Assembly (NCBI GenBank): GCA_041736155.1
Contig: JBGSUL010000080.1
Location: forward strand, 1 to 30,182
Direction: 5' to 3'
Length of the DNA stretch: 30,182 bases
From: JANPLN01 sp041736155
GTDB lineage: Bacteria > Bdellovibrionota > Bdellovibrionia > Bdellovibrionales > JAGQZY01
The notes beneath the pieces are model-generated. The model made no database searches and was not told where the DNA came from. It was given only the letters and a program-made list of their open reading frames with translations. Every line of letters begins with the position of its first letter. Position 1 is the first letter of the stretch. A program made the position numbers and the translations under genes. Positions 16,819-24,901 of the stretch are shown piece by piece.

Positions 16819-17655
16819 CTATTCTTCTAAGAGATCGCTACAGTGCAAAGGTCGAAAATCGTCTAAGCTTAAGACTCTCAAGGATTCTTGGCGTGCGCGC
16901 TCAGTGATAGTCTCCAGCGTCTCCGGGACCGTATTCGTATCATTTAAAAATTCTGCGATAGCGCGGCTATCTGCCAGCATCCCCTCCGGCAATTTATAGT
17001 AGAGTGCGGGGCGCGCGCTAGCGATACCTAGCATAAATTCGTGCGACATGGGGATCTTCGACGAACGAATCATTTTATAATTTATATCGAAGGTATTGTG
17101 TTTGAAATTAAAACCCTTGGTGTCCTCGATCCATTCTCCGCCAAACCATCCGCGAAGTCTTTTGTGATAATATTTACGTGAAAAGTGGTAATTGATCCCT
17201 GTGGGAGAAATCGTAAATTCCGTTTTTTCAACCATGCGATTTCGATCCCGTACGGTTTGCGTTGTTGTGAAAGTCATTTGCTCAGCGGTCACGGTAAAGT
17301 CTTGTACCACGTCATTCCAGCCTGACATGGAAGCCAGATAGGAGCGATACCGATTCGTTATTGTTTTAAATGCGAAGCTTCCGCCGTAAACCATATTTGC
17401 GGTAGGAGTAAGATAGAAATAATTTAAAAAACCATCTTTTATGAAAATAGTGGCCATTTGTGTACCATGAAATGTTTCAGTCACATAGCTGCCAGCGAAT
17501 TTTTCAACAGCTTTTTCGAATCGGGCTTGCTCTAGACTCACAACAACGCTTTCCGACTCGTCAACGTTCAGCTCATCTGGAGGGTCTTGCGCAAAAACCA
17601 TAGTTTGAGCAAAATAAAAAAATAGGACTAAAAAAGCGTTCACCATACAAGACAT
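16819..17655 (-). CDS. Secreted protein of unknown function
   Basis: About 278 residues with a signal peptide (M-S-C-M-V-N-A-F-L-V-L-F-F-Y-F-A, cleavage likely after V-F-A-Q). The mature part starts acidic (D-E-L-N-V-D-E-S-E) and continues as an aromatic-rich beta-type sequence with YYHKRLRGWFGGEW and repeated F/Y-x-F strands, as in a beta-barrel or lipocalin-like fold. No family is recognised. Three in-frame starts are possible (GTG 17670, ATG 17655, ATG 17646) and none has a clear ribosome binding site; 17655 was taken because it precedes the signal peptide most closely. It is a single gene on the minus strand. Confidence 0.6.
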   Translation of the reverse strand: MSCMVNAFLVLFFYFAQTMVFAQDPPDELNVDESESVVVSLEQARFEKAVEKFAGSYVTETFHGTQMATIFIKDGFLNYFYLTPTANMVYGGSFAFKTITNRYRSYLASMSGWNDVVQDFTVTAEQMTFTTTQTVRDRNRMVEKTEFTISPTGINYHFSRKYYHKRLRGWFGGEWIEDTKGFNFKHNTFDINYKMIRSSKIPMSHEFMLGIASARPALYYKLPEGMLADSRAIAEFLNDTNTVPETLETITERARQESLRVLSLDDFRPLHCSDLLEE

Positions 17656-17863
17656 GCCATCTTGTTGCACACTTTATTCAGAATTTAAATTTATCTTGGC
17701 TAAAATGGAACTTTTTCACTAGGATGCTTCTTAAGCGGATTGGTTGTTTTTGCGAACTAATAACCGTACCCGAATAAGCTTCTAATAATGGCGTCCCCTC
17801 GATCTTTATGTGTATTTAAGCGTTTAGGTAATTGTTAGAGCGTTAAATAGTGGAGATTTCTGG

Positions 17864-18012
17864 ATGAGTCTGGCTGTGGATGGCCTGGGGAGAGTGAGAA
17901 GTTTGCGAAAATGGGTGTATGATTTCCTTAACCCAGATGCAGGCAAGTATCGCCTCGAAGGAAAAGAATATATCGTCAAAGATGGCGACGTTTTTTTTGT
18001 TTTGACGTTTAA
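17864..18012 (+). pseudogene. ychF: C-terminal remnant of ychF (Obg-like ATPase), frameshifted
   Basis: The translated frame contains AGKYRLEGKEYIVKDGDV, which matches the conserved C-terminal TGS-like end of YchF/OLA1 proteins (AGK-x-R-x-EGK-x-Y-x-V-x-DGDV). Intact YchF then ends F-x-F-N-V-stop. Here the frame runs on past a run of eight T (17991-17998). Adding one T would restore F-F-C-F-D-V followed by TAA at 18010-18012, the expected ending. The GTPase domain is absent upstream. The fragment is thus a decayed gene end. Family knowledge is from memory of the conserved motif; no alignment was run. Confidence 0.6.
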
Positions 18013-18041
18013 TTTTAAATCAATGCTCCTAAAGAAATATT

Positions 18042-19382
18042 TTATTCCTTCGGTAATTGAACATAAGTATCAAAAAAATACTTATTCATACGTATAACCT
18101 GTCCAGTTTGTACTGTTGCTGGAACAAAAATACTATTAAAGTCCCAGGGGAGAGATGTGACTTCTTCCTCAACATAATCGGAAGATTCCTCGGGAGTTGT
18201 ATTGACTAGCCCATAGGTTGCGAGTGTTACACCATAGATTGTAAAGAGTTCGTAGGCCTCTTTTAAAAAATCATCCGGCAAATAACTTCTGGATTTAAAG
18301 AATTGATTCCAAAGAGATGCAGTGTATTTTTCTTCACTGATTGAAGTTAATGTCTTATTTATAAAATTACGCGTAGTAGTTAAAGGAGAAATATCAAATT
18401 TTGTACAAAAATCTGTTTCGTCTACTCCCTGGCAAACGGAGACATCCAACTTACGGAAAAAGGCTCGAACAAGAGAAAATTCTGTGACTATCAGCATTTT
18501 ATTAGGTAGCAATTTTCTTGCAAATTTCAACTGATCTCTCACAGCATCCATATTGGCGACATGAGCATGAATATCTACGCCATCTATAAATGAATTATTA
18601 TTAGCAATCATGAATAACCGTTTAACAGCTTCATGTGATTGAAACTCACCCCAGTTGAGTCTATTGAAGGATCCCACCAATAATTTGTAATTATTGCGAC
18701 CATTTTTTTGCAGTTCTTTATCTACTTGAATTGCTAAACGATGGTAAAATTGCACCATTGGAATTTGTCCAGAAGAATTTATTTTCATATCGTCTGGATG
18801 AGTTTCCAGAGTGGGCTCATTACCCACAACAATGATTTGAGATTTGAGACCCACTTGTTGAATGACATTTATTGCAGATGCAAAATAAAGATTTTCACGA
18901 GGATCGTTCGGTAATGGTATACGGATGCTGGCATCTAAATTATCGATGTCTGAAAAATACCAACGCATAGTCAGAACAACTTTATAACCCCTGTTCTGAG
19001 CATTTTTTATCGACGCCAGTTGTTCATCAAAATAGGCTATCGTTGCCTTTTCACTGTCAGACAGTTTGTCCTGTTTTTTAGCTAATAAGTGAAGGTAGCG
19101 CATATAAGGAAACATATTTATAGAGGTCCGAATCCATTTTGTTCCTGTACGTTCGAGTAGGGCGAATTTTATACTTTCAGGATTTTTATTAAAATTAGCT
19201 CCAATGATAGGAAAGTTAGGAAATTTAAGACGACTGGCTAATGACGTGCCTGAAGTGGCCACAGGAATCACTACTTGAGCTTGGGTTTTATCGATGACTG
19301 TATTGAATGACGTGAAGTTTTGAAAAAGGAAAAGGCTCATAGAACCTAGAAACAAAGTCAGAAATATTTTAATGTTTTTCAC
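18042..19382 (-). CDS. Secreted glycoside hydrolase-like protein (clan GH-A type TIM barrel)
   Basis: A 446-residue protein with an N-terminal hydrophobic export signal (about 5-20). The mature part has the pattern of a clan GH-A barrel: strand WIRTSINMF, VVLTMRWYF, then IIVVGNEPTL with the Asn188-Glu189 acid/base pair at the end of strand 4, GVDIHAH, and MLIVTEFSLV with candidate nucleophile Glu301 at strand 7. Spacing of 112 residues between the two Glu is consistent with the clan. The substrate is unknown. The signal ends F-L-F-Q-N-F-T where a related gene in this window (22575) has F-Q-N-C, so a lipobox Cys may have been lost. Its 3' end lies 30 bases from the ychF remnant. Confidence 0.65.
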   Translation of the reverse strand: MKNIKIFLTLFLGSMSLFLFQNFTSFNTVIDKTQAQVVIPVATSGTSLASRLKFPNFPIIGANFNKNPESIKFALLERTGTKWIRTSINMFPYMRYLHLLAKKQDKLSDSEKATIAYFDEQLASIKNAQNRGYKVVLTMRWYFSDIDNLDASIRIPLPNDPRENLYFASAINVIQQVGLKSQIIVVGNEPTLETHPDDMKINSSGQIPMVQFYHRLAIQVDKELQKNGRNNYKLLVGSFNRLNWGEFQSHEAVKRLFMIANNNSFIDGVDIHAHVANMDAVRDQLKFARKLLPNKMLIVTEFSLVRAFFRKLDVSVCQGVDETDFCTKFDISPLTTTRNFINKTLTSISEEKYTASLWNQFFKSRSYLPDDFLKEAYELFTIYGVTLATYGLVNTTPEESSDYVEEEVTSLPWDFNSIFVPATVQTGQVIRMNKYFFDTYVQLPKE

Positions 19383-19734
19383 ACATTACCCCCACATCTT
19401 TTTACTTATCGGATCGAAAGATGCGGGACTTTAGTCTTTGTCTCAAAATGAGAATTGAATTTATTCATTGGTTCTTGCGTGGCAGTTTTTAGATTTAACT
19501 TAGTTCCGATAGTGTTTCGTGGGCACCTTTTCGCGCGGAAACTTTTCACCCCATGTTTGTCTACGTAGAGATTTAAAATCTGATCCTTTTGTGCATCGAT
19601 ATGATGAACTACTGCGGAGGATATACAGGTCATAAGTTTTATAACAACCTGTTATAATTGATCTTTTTTAAATGGCCTCTTTTTATTGCATATTTCATAT
19701 TGCAATATGAAATAAATGCCGATATATTTCTTGT
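19383..19734. other. Divergent intergenic region with two palindromes
   Basis: About 350 bases between the glycoside hydrolase start (minus) and the winged-helix gene (plus). It contains an 8-bp-arm palindrome at 19639-19657 (TTATAACA-ACC-TGTTATAA) and the 24-bp palindrome listed separately. The region is AT-rich and no gene is supported; a 75-codon minus ORF at 19406-19633 has no recognisable product. Confidence 0.6.
19691..19714. promoter_or_regulatory. 24-bp perfect palindrome, putative operator of the adjacent winged-helix gene
   Basis: Twelve-base arms TATTTCATATTG and CAATATGAAATA meet without a spacer, ending 20 bases before the start at 19735. A TTGCAT hexamer (19686-19691) and a TATGAA hexamer inside the palindrome could form the promoter, so a bound dimer would block transcription. 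Autoregulation by the downstream winged-helix protein is an inference from position and symmetry. Confidence 0.6.
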
Positions 19735-20250
19735 ATGAGAAATATGTATTCGATCAAGTCTCAAGATATTCTTCTGCTCCTCAAGCTTCTAGTTGCTCCT
19801 GGGCTTAGCCAACAGCAATTAGCTTCGACTCTTGAAATTAGTCAGACAGAGGTCAGTTTGGGTCTACGGCGCTTAAAGCATGCAGGATTACTTAATACTG
19901 AAGGTGAGCCACTTCGTGAAGCATGCGAAGAGTTTTTGATCCACGGATTAAAATATGTTTTCCCTGTTGAGTTTGGGACTTTATCTGCGGGTGTTCCTAC
20001 TGCTCACTCCAAGCCCGGCTTTAACTATGTAAAACAAAACAAAGATCAGATCTATGTGTGGCCGCACAGTAAGGGGGCGGTGAAAGGGATTTCGATAAAA
20101 CCGATTCATCCAAGTTTTCCTGAGGCATGTAGTAGAGATGATAAGCTATATACTCTTTCTTCATTGATCGAAATGATTCGAGCGGGGAGAGCTAGAGAAA
20201 AAAATATTGCCGCAGAAAAATTGCATAGCCTTATACTGGAGGCCCATTGA
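19735..20250 (+). CDS. Winged-helix regulator, partner of AbiEii-type nucleotidyltransferase
   Basis: A 171-residue DNA-binding protein. Residues about 8-60 form a winged helix-turn-helix (LLLKLLVAPGLSQQQLASTL, then SQTEVSLGLRRLKHAGLL). The remainder includes HGLKYVFPVEFGTLSAGVPTAHS and IKPIHPSFPEAC, a region I recall from wHTH proteins encoded directly upstream of AbiEii/MNT-like nucleotidyltransferases, where it may act as regulator or antitoxin. That partner follows here in overlapping fashion but is cut to 36 codons. The ATG at 19735 lacks a clear Shine-Dalgarno; ATG 19744 is an alternative. A perfect 24-bp palindrome directly upstream suggests self-repression. Confidence 0.7.
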   Translation: MRNMYSIKSQDILLLLKLLVAPGLSQQQLASTLEISQTEVSLGLRRLKHAGLLNTEGEPLREACEEFLIHGLKYVFPVEFGTLSAGVPTAHSKPGFNYVKQNKDQIYVWPHSKGAVKGISIKPIHPSFPEACSRDDKLYTLSSLIEMIRAGRAREKNIAAEKLHSLILEAH

Positions 20251-20357
20251 GTTCCGCAAATCTAGACTTAGAAATCCTAAAAACGATTGTCCGCGAACTA
20301 ACTCCAGTCATAGATGAACTTGTTTTTATTGGTGGGGCTACCATTTCACTTTTATGA
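20247..20357 (+). pseudogene. Truncated AbiEii-type nucleotidyltransferase (N-terminal stump)
   Basis: A TTG start overlaps the winged-helix stop codon by 4 bases, with GGAG about 6 bases upstream. The 36 codons end in VIDELVFIGGATISLL and then TGA. The V-F-x-G-G-A-T-x-x-L-L segment is the typical start of the nucleotidyltransferase fold in this two-gene system, normally followed within about 20 residues by the metal-binding D-x-D. Everything after it, including the catalytic residues, is missing: the next bases (20358-20412) are non-coding and run into a convergent gene. It is therefore a broken toxin or modifier gene rather than a small protein. Confidence 0.6.
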
Positions 20358-20412
20358 AGTTTAATAAATTTTTATGGGACAATTATCGATTATAATCAAC
20401 TTTGAAAAAATA

Positions 20413-21165
20413 TTATTTAAACCAACAGCTCGGTCGAGATTGTTTGTTAAAACCGGCAATGAGTGTGTCCAATCGGCAGAGTGGTGAAGGGTAGGCGCGC
20501 AGTAAGGTTGATTCCACGACATTGCTATCGTGTTTTGAGAGGTCCGGTAGCACTCCGGGATCTTTAGGTGGAATAGTTTCGTTGGCCGATTCTTGAATCG
20601 CTTGATGATTGTAAATAGCGAATTGCAAGCTTGCTTCGGCAATGCGGGCGCAAAGTCCTCTTTTTTGAACATCCTCCTGAGGACAAAGAAGAGAAAGTTC
20701 GGCATTGTTTTTCGCAATCATCGCAAAACTTGAATTGTCTTCTTTGCCGAGAATGTGCGGTAAACAAATGGATGTGGCGTAGTAATCGGCCTGCCCTTCG
20801 GCGGATACAGCGATGCCTGAGGTCACACCTCGAAAGAACATAAATGGTTCTCCGCCCACAATGTGGCCAAGTTCATGACAGAGTAAAAGTCGAATTTCAT
20901 CTTTAAAAAATTTATTTTTGCACTTGTGCCCAAGCAGATGAATGGAGATATTTTTAGCGTCGTTGAAGTCGGTATAGCCAGACACATCTAAGTCGAGATC
21001 GCGATAGACTAACGAGGGGAGAGGCATGTTTTGGGGTATAAGATCTAATAAGTCGTGTTGGAATTCCATGAGTGTTTCTTTAATTTCACTTTGGTTCAAG
21101 CACAACTTCGCATGACTACCGCTAGTCCATAAAATAAAAAAGATGATGAGGTTGAAATGCTTCAT
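20413..21165 (-). CDS. Secreted metallopeptidase-like protein (HExxH)
   Basis: A 250-residue exported protein (signal peptide about 1-19, ending S-H-A). The zinc-binding motif HELGH lies in LLLCHELGHIVGGEPF (about residues 95-110), and a candidate third ligand is the Glu in SAEGQADYYAT about 25 residues later, an E-x-x-A-D pattern seen in gluzincin-type peptidases. Several Cys residues suggest disulfides in the periplasm or outside the cell. Substrate unknown. AGGAGG precedes the ATG, and the gene follows the 21174-21887 gene by 8 bases, so the two are co-transcribed and may act together. Confidence 0.75.
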   Translation of the reverse strand: MKHFNLIIFFILWTSGSHAKLCLNQSEIKETLMEFQHDLLDLIPQNMPLPSLVYRDLDLDVSGYTDFNDAKNISIHLLGHKCKNKFFKDEIRLLLCHELGHIVGGEPFMFFRGVTSGIAVSAEGQADYYATSICLPHILGKEDNSSFAMIAKNNAELSLLCPQEDVQKRGLCARIAEASLQFAIYNHQAIQESANETIPPKDPGVLPDLSKHDSNVVESTLLRAYPSPLCRLDTLIAGFNKQSRPSCWFK

Positions 21166-21173
21166 TTTCCTCC

Positions 21174-21887
21174 TTAAGGATTGAGTGTCATGTCGAGTTT
21201 GAGTTGCTGGTCCTTGTGTTGAAACTGAAAACAGCCATTTTTATTTGTGCTAAAATAAAGAGTCCCCACCTCCTGAAAGCCTGGCAAATTGCGAACGGTG
21301 TTATAAATAGCGGGCGGGGGAGCAAAGAGCACCGTTAGGTTGTCGGATGAGTCGTTGACGGCCACAAAATTGCGACTGTAATAGCGCCACTGCATCCATG
21401 GATCTTGGGTGAACGAGCCGCTAAGAAAATCTCCCTCGCGAAATTGAAAGAGCTCAGCTGTATGAAAAAGAAATTTTGTTTGTGGAGATTCCAGTGCCGA
21501 TTGCAAGTTTTTAGAATTTGTCGATTCCTCTAAGCTAATTAAAATATGAAAATGTCCGAGATCGGCGTAGTACACAAAATCGGCATAATTGTTTGTCAAA
21601 GCCGCTTCGATCTTTCGAATCACATTTTGCGTGAAAGCGTTTGGAATTTTTATGTTTTGAGAAAAAAAAGAGTGTTCATTTTCGGACCAGTAAAGGCGAT
21701 TTTTTAATCGACGAATATCGGAAGAGATCGTGTCGTAATTGCGTTGGGCCTCCGCAATCGAGTGGACCATTTTTACTTCACTGCGTGAGAGAGTCGTTTC
21801 TTCAGTGTGTGTGGGGGAGCAGTCGTTCGCTTGAGATGCTAAAGAAAATAGCAAAAACACAAATAGACAAAAGTGCTGCCGCCCCAT
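21174..21887 (-). CDS. Secreted protein of unknown function, co-transcribed with metallopeptidase
   Basis: A 237-residue protein with a signal peptide (about 1-20, C-L-F-V-F-L-L-F-S-L-A-S-Q-A). Residues about 40-75 form a likely helix or coiled coil (IAEAQRNYDTISSDIRRLKN). The rest is mixed, with an aromatic segment DPWMQWRYYSRNF and two Cys residues, one near each end. No family is recognised. A run of six G lies upstream of ATG 21887 as a ribosome binding site. The downstream gene is 8 bases away and encodes a metallopeptidase-like protein; a substrate, inhibitor or accessory role is possible but unproven. Confidence 0.7.
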   Translation of the reverse strand: MGRQHFCLFVFLLFSLASQANDCSPTHTEETTLSRSEVKMVHSIAEAQRNYDTISSDIRRLKNRLYWSENEHSFFSQNIKIPNAFTQNVIRKIEAALTNNYADFVYYADLGHFHILISLEESTNSKNLQSALESPQTKFLFHTAELFQFREGDFLSGSFTQDPWMQWRYYSRNFVAVNDSSDNLTVLFAPPPAIYNTVRNLPGFQEVGTLYFSTNKNGCFQFQHKDQQLKLDMTLNP

Positions 21888-21993
21888 AATTCCCCCCGGA
21901 ATATCCCAGGGGGTATTTAACTTTATATGTGATTGAAAGCACTCTAAAAGACAAAGTATGCATGAGTTGAAAGATTTACGTTATTATAATGGA

Positions 21994-22014
21994 CAAAAAA
22001 GAGAACTGTTACCC
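21994..22014. repeat. Single arm related to the 8526-8582 inverted repeat
   Basis: The sequence AAAAAAGAGAACTGTTACC here matches the right arm of the 8526-8582 repeat (AAAAAGGGAACAGTTACC) with two internal differences over 18 bases. No complementary arm is present nearby. It may be a degenerate solo copy of a dispersed repeat. Confidence 0.4.
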
Positions 22015-22085
22015 AACCTTCAGTTAACGTCTATGGCAAGACGGGAGCCGAAATGAGGTTTACCAGCCATCAAAGTGTATATAAA

Positions 22086-22388
22086 TTAACGGATCTCGTA
22101 GGGAGTTCCACTCGTACTAGTTGCAAAATTCGCCTGACCTAAGACAAGATCTGCGGCTTGCTGATTTGTTGTCGGAAGACGGTTCCAAATCAAAACCCGA
22201 TTGTTATCGACATCAGCCACGATCAAATGCTCACCATCATAAAAAACGGCACCCGGTCCACGAAGAGTTGTGGCGCTGGTTCCACCAGTATTGGTGGTAA
22301 ACTCACGCTGGCCGAGAACAAGGTAAGGAGTCACAGAGGAGGACGTGGGCAGGCTGCGAAACAACAACACCCGGCTGTTGATATCTTT
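22086..22388 (-). pseudogene. NHL-repeat protein fragment
   Basis: The minus-strand frame reads D-I-N-S-R-V-L-L-F-R-S-L-P, then YLVLGQREFTTN, ADVDNNRVLIWNRLPTT and ADLVLGQANFATSTSGTP. These are consecutive blades of the NHL-type propeller seen in large secreted bacterial proteins (N-N-R-V-L-I-W-N-x-L-P and V-L-G-Q-x-N-F motifs). Similarity begins abruptly near 22388 and ends at a stop codon at 22086 in the middle of a repeat. No signal peptide, start or ribosome binding site is present. It is an internal piece of a larger gene left by deletion or recombination. Confidence 0.65.
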
Positions 22389-22574
22389 TCAAGGCATTAT
22401 GTAGCTCACGAAAAAAGAAAGACCACAGTCTAGGTGGAGTTTATTAACTTGGATTGAGCGCATGTTCATTTTTGGCTCGGCAATATGGGCGCATCAAAAC
22501 GAGACTTTATGATTTAGAAAATTGCCTTTTTTGAACATATGGCACAGTGTTGAAGAAGGGGAGCTTAAATTTAG

Positions 22575-24173
22575 ATGTTTAAAAAAATCAAAATTCAGCA
22601 ACGTCAAATTTTGATAGAAATCGCTGGATTCATCTCAATATCTTTAGCCTTTCAAAACTGCTCAAAAGAGGCGACTACCCAAAGTGTAAATAGTTTTTCT
22701 GACAATAGCCTAATTTATGCCCCGTCACGACTTGGAATTGGCGAACCAATATTTGAAAACTCATTTAATATACTTAATGCCGACAACTCGATCCGTTATT
22801 GGGCTTGGGATATCGATCAGCAAGTTGATGCCATGCTTCGCTTAAGACCTTCTATATTTAGAATGTGGGTACCTATAGGCTATCTCTACGACAGTTTTGG
22901 AAATCCAAAATTTTCAAGTGACGGCTCGAGCGCCGATGACGACGTCAACAAGATGAAACATCTGGCGCAAAGGTTTCAACAAGCTGGCGTGCCGATTCTC
23001 GGGATGGATCATAGCTTTCCTCCCTGGATGTCCGGGATCAATCCCCTCTATTGTAATGTCACGAAAGGTGCCGTGACCACGTCATTCAATGCCAATTGGA
23101 ATACAATCCCTGAACGAGATCTTCGGGCGGGCTCAGACTATATTCGTTTTCTCACAATTTACAAAAACACCTGGCAACAGGTCGCCAGTCTTTTTCCCGA
23201 AATTCAATCCTGGGAGCCAGCCAATGAGACTAATGGTGCACTCTCTTTGGTTCCTAGCCAAACTCCTACAGGATGCCCCAGATCTGAAGGCGAAAAAGTT
23301 CAATTTAGCTATGAGGATCGAGTCCTCATCACCATTGATCTCATGGCCCAAGCAAAAGTGGGAATCAAGGCTGGCAACCCGAACGCTGTGGTCTTTCTTG
23401 CCCCACCGGGCCCAGTCACCGAACAAGACGGAATTATGCCCGCAACTGATTTGACGGGAATTCGCGATTTTATTTTAGCGATCTATCAAAACATCTCCGC
23501 AGGCCGCGGCCTCACCGGGAGCCAAAATGCCCGCGACCATTTTGATGGCGTAAGTTGGCATCCCTATATTTTTCAAGATCCTAATAAGACCAATTGGATC
23601 GATCAAAATAACGCCATTTATGATGTGATCCAAAGTTTTGGCGATGGCGAGGTTCCTATTATTTTTTCTGAAGTAGGTAATAGTGAATACAATTGGTCTC
23701 AGACTTTAAAGCGAGAAGTGAATGTCGATCCCATCGTGCTGCGCAATTGGATGGATCACACGCTCAGCTTAAGCCGCGCCAATTTTCCTTGGTTGAAATA
23801 TTTAATTTGGTTTCGCGGCATCGACTCGCCTCGCTCTTCGGATTGGGGCGGAGAAGGACAGCGCAGATTTGGCATTTTGAAAGAGTGGTCTGCCACCGAT
23901 CCCAATATTCCGTTTCAGCCGAAGCCTTCTGCCGACACCTTTTGCCTTTTCACCAACTGCTTGCACACTCCTCCCTCAACCGGCATCTTCAAAGCCTACT
24001 ATGCCGGAGTGGGGTGGTCGATGTTCTGGTTCAACGGCGCTCAGTATTGTCGTTACGATTCGGCGGCTTCGTACCAAGCCTTGGTTGGTAGAAACCTGGA
24101 CACTGACTTGTCCACGGCCCGTATTCTTGATCCGGCCGAATACACCTATGTAGGAAATTGCACGTCTCCTTAG
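22575..24173 (+). CDS. Lipoprotein glycoside hydrolase-like protein (clan GH-A type)
   Basis: A 532-residue lipoprotein: the signal peptide ends S-L-A-F-Q-N-C with lipobox Cys29. The body looks like a GH-A TIM barrel. FRMWVPIGYLY and ILGMDHSFPPWM are early strands, IQSWEPANETNG carries the Asn217-Glu218 acid/base pair, GVSWHPYIF holds an active-site His-Pro, and PIIFSEVGNS has the candidate nucleophile Glu366. The last 60 or so residues form a small Cys-containing domain with FWFNGAQYCRYDSAASY. Relatives include GH39/GH5-like hydrolases; the exact family and substrate are not assigned. It probably sits on the outer membrane and degrades glycans outside the cell. Confidence 0.7.
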   Translation: MFKKIKIQQRQILIEIAGFISISLAFQNCSKEATTQSVNSFSDNSLIYAPSRLGIGEPIFENSFNILNADNSIRYWAWDIDQQVDAMLRLRPSIFRMWVPIGYLYDSFGNPKFSSDGSSADDDVNKMKHLAQRFQQAGVPILGMDHSFPPWMSGINPLYCNVTKGAVTTSFNANWNTIPERDLRAGSDYIRFLTIYKNTWQQVASLFPEIQSWEPANETNGALSLVPSQTPTGCPRSEGEKVQFSYEDRVLITIDLMAQAKVGIKAGNPNAVVFLAPPGPVTEQDGIMPATDLTGIRDFILAIYQNISAGRGLTGSQNARDHFDGVSWHPYIFQDPNKTNWIDQNNAIYDVIQSFGDGEVPIIFSEVGNSEYNWSQTLKREVNVDPIVLRNWMDHTLSLSRANFPWLKYLIWFRGIDSPRSSDWGGEGQRRFGILKEWSATDPNIPFQPKPSADTFCLFTNCLHTPPSTGIFKAYYAGVGWSMFWFNGAQYCRYDSAASYQALVGRNLDTDLSTARILDPAEYTYVGNCTSP

Positions 24174-24228
24174 GTTTAAAATATATTTATTAGCTGACCA
24201 TGGCCGTCAAAACCTGATTTATTTCGAC

Positions 24229-24561
24229 TTAGTTTGGGCAGTCTTTAGGACAATTGCAATGAGTTTCATAAGTGGGATCACAGTGGCCATTGCCGCAAGC
24301 ACTGCAAACTTGAGCTGGCATGGCACCGCCGCTTGAGTCTTGATTGTGAATTCTTCGTTCACAGTGGGCGGAGTTCTCAATAAAAATAAACCCAGGGCAA
24401 CACTCAACCAAGGCTTTTTGCTTGCCGGGTTCTCCTTTAAAGATTCCGATTTCGCCACGTTTTAGGCATTGCACGGTTGGGGTGGGTTCTTTGGAAAAAC
24501 AGGGCTGCAGGAAAGAAAAGAAAACAATGGAGCACGTAATTAATAAAGGGAGTCTATTCAT
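24229..24561 (-). CDS. Small secreted cysteine-rich protein
   Basis: A 110-residue protein with a signal peptide (M-N-R-L-P-L-L-I-T-C-S-I-V-F-F-S-F-L, ending C-F-S-K). The C terminus contains CSACGNGHCDPTYETHCNCP, then K-D-C, a Cys-rich motif of the C-G-N-G-x-C-x-P-x-E-x-x-x-N-C-P-x-D-C kind found as small disulfide-rich modules in secreted bacterial proteins. A further Cys cluster (VECCPGF) lies mid-protein. Function unknown. The start at 24561 was preferred because it begins with the signal peptide; the ORF is open to 24609. No strong ribosome binding site is seen. Confidence 0.6.
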   Translation of the reverse strand: MNRLPLLITCSIVFFSFLQPCFSKEPTPTVQCLKRGEIGIFKGEPGKQKALVECCPGFIFIENSAHCERRIHNQDSSGGAMPAQVCSACGNGHCDPTYETHCNCPKDCPN

Positions 24562-24901
24562 ATTTATTATCTCGCCATTAAGAAAGCTCCACGTCAATAG
24601 TATTAGCATTCTACTTAGAATTAGAGTGGATAGTAAGTGCGAACGATAGATTCAGGCACAACTTTTTCTGATACGTACGAATCGGGTGTAACTACCTTGG
24701 TCAAAGGTATTGTCATTTCTGTTCGTTTTTCGTATTTTTTCGTCTTAATTTGAGTCACTGGACTCTTTAACTAGATTATATTTGAGTCGTTTTATAAGAA
24801 GTTTACTCAATTTACGACATCACTGAAGTGTTTAAATGATTATTTTAATCCTCTCTTCTGTTTCTTCAGTTTTGCTCCCCGATAACCGATAGCTCCTTGT
24901 G
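24562..24901. other. Divergent intergenic region
   Basis: About 340 AT-rich bases between the Cys-rich gene and the fibre gene, presumably holding promoters for both directions. I see no clear promoter hexamers, long inverted repeat or gene here. Confidence 0.5.

Noticed and set aside
24219..24458. A 79-codon minus ORF overlapping the Cys-rich gene in another frame
   Set aside because: The other frame (24229-24561) has a signal peptide and a structured Cys motif; this one has neither.
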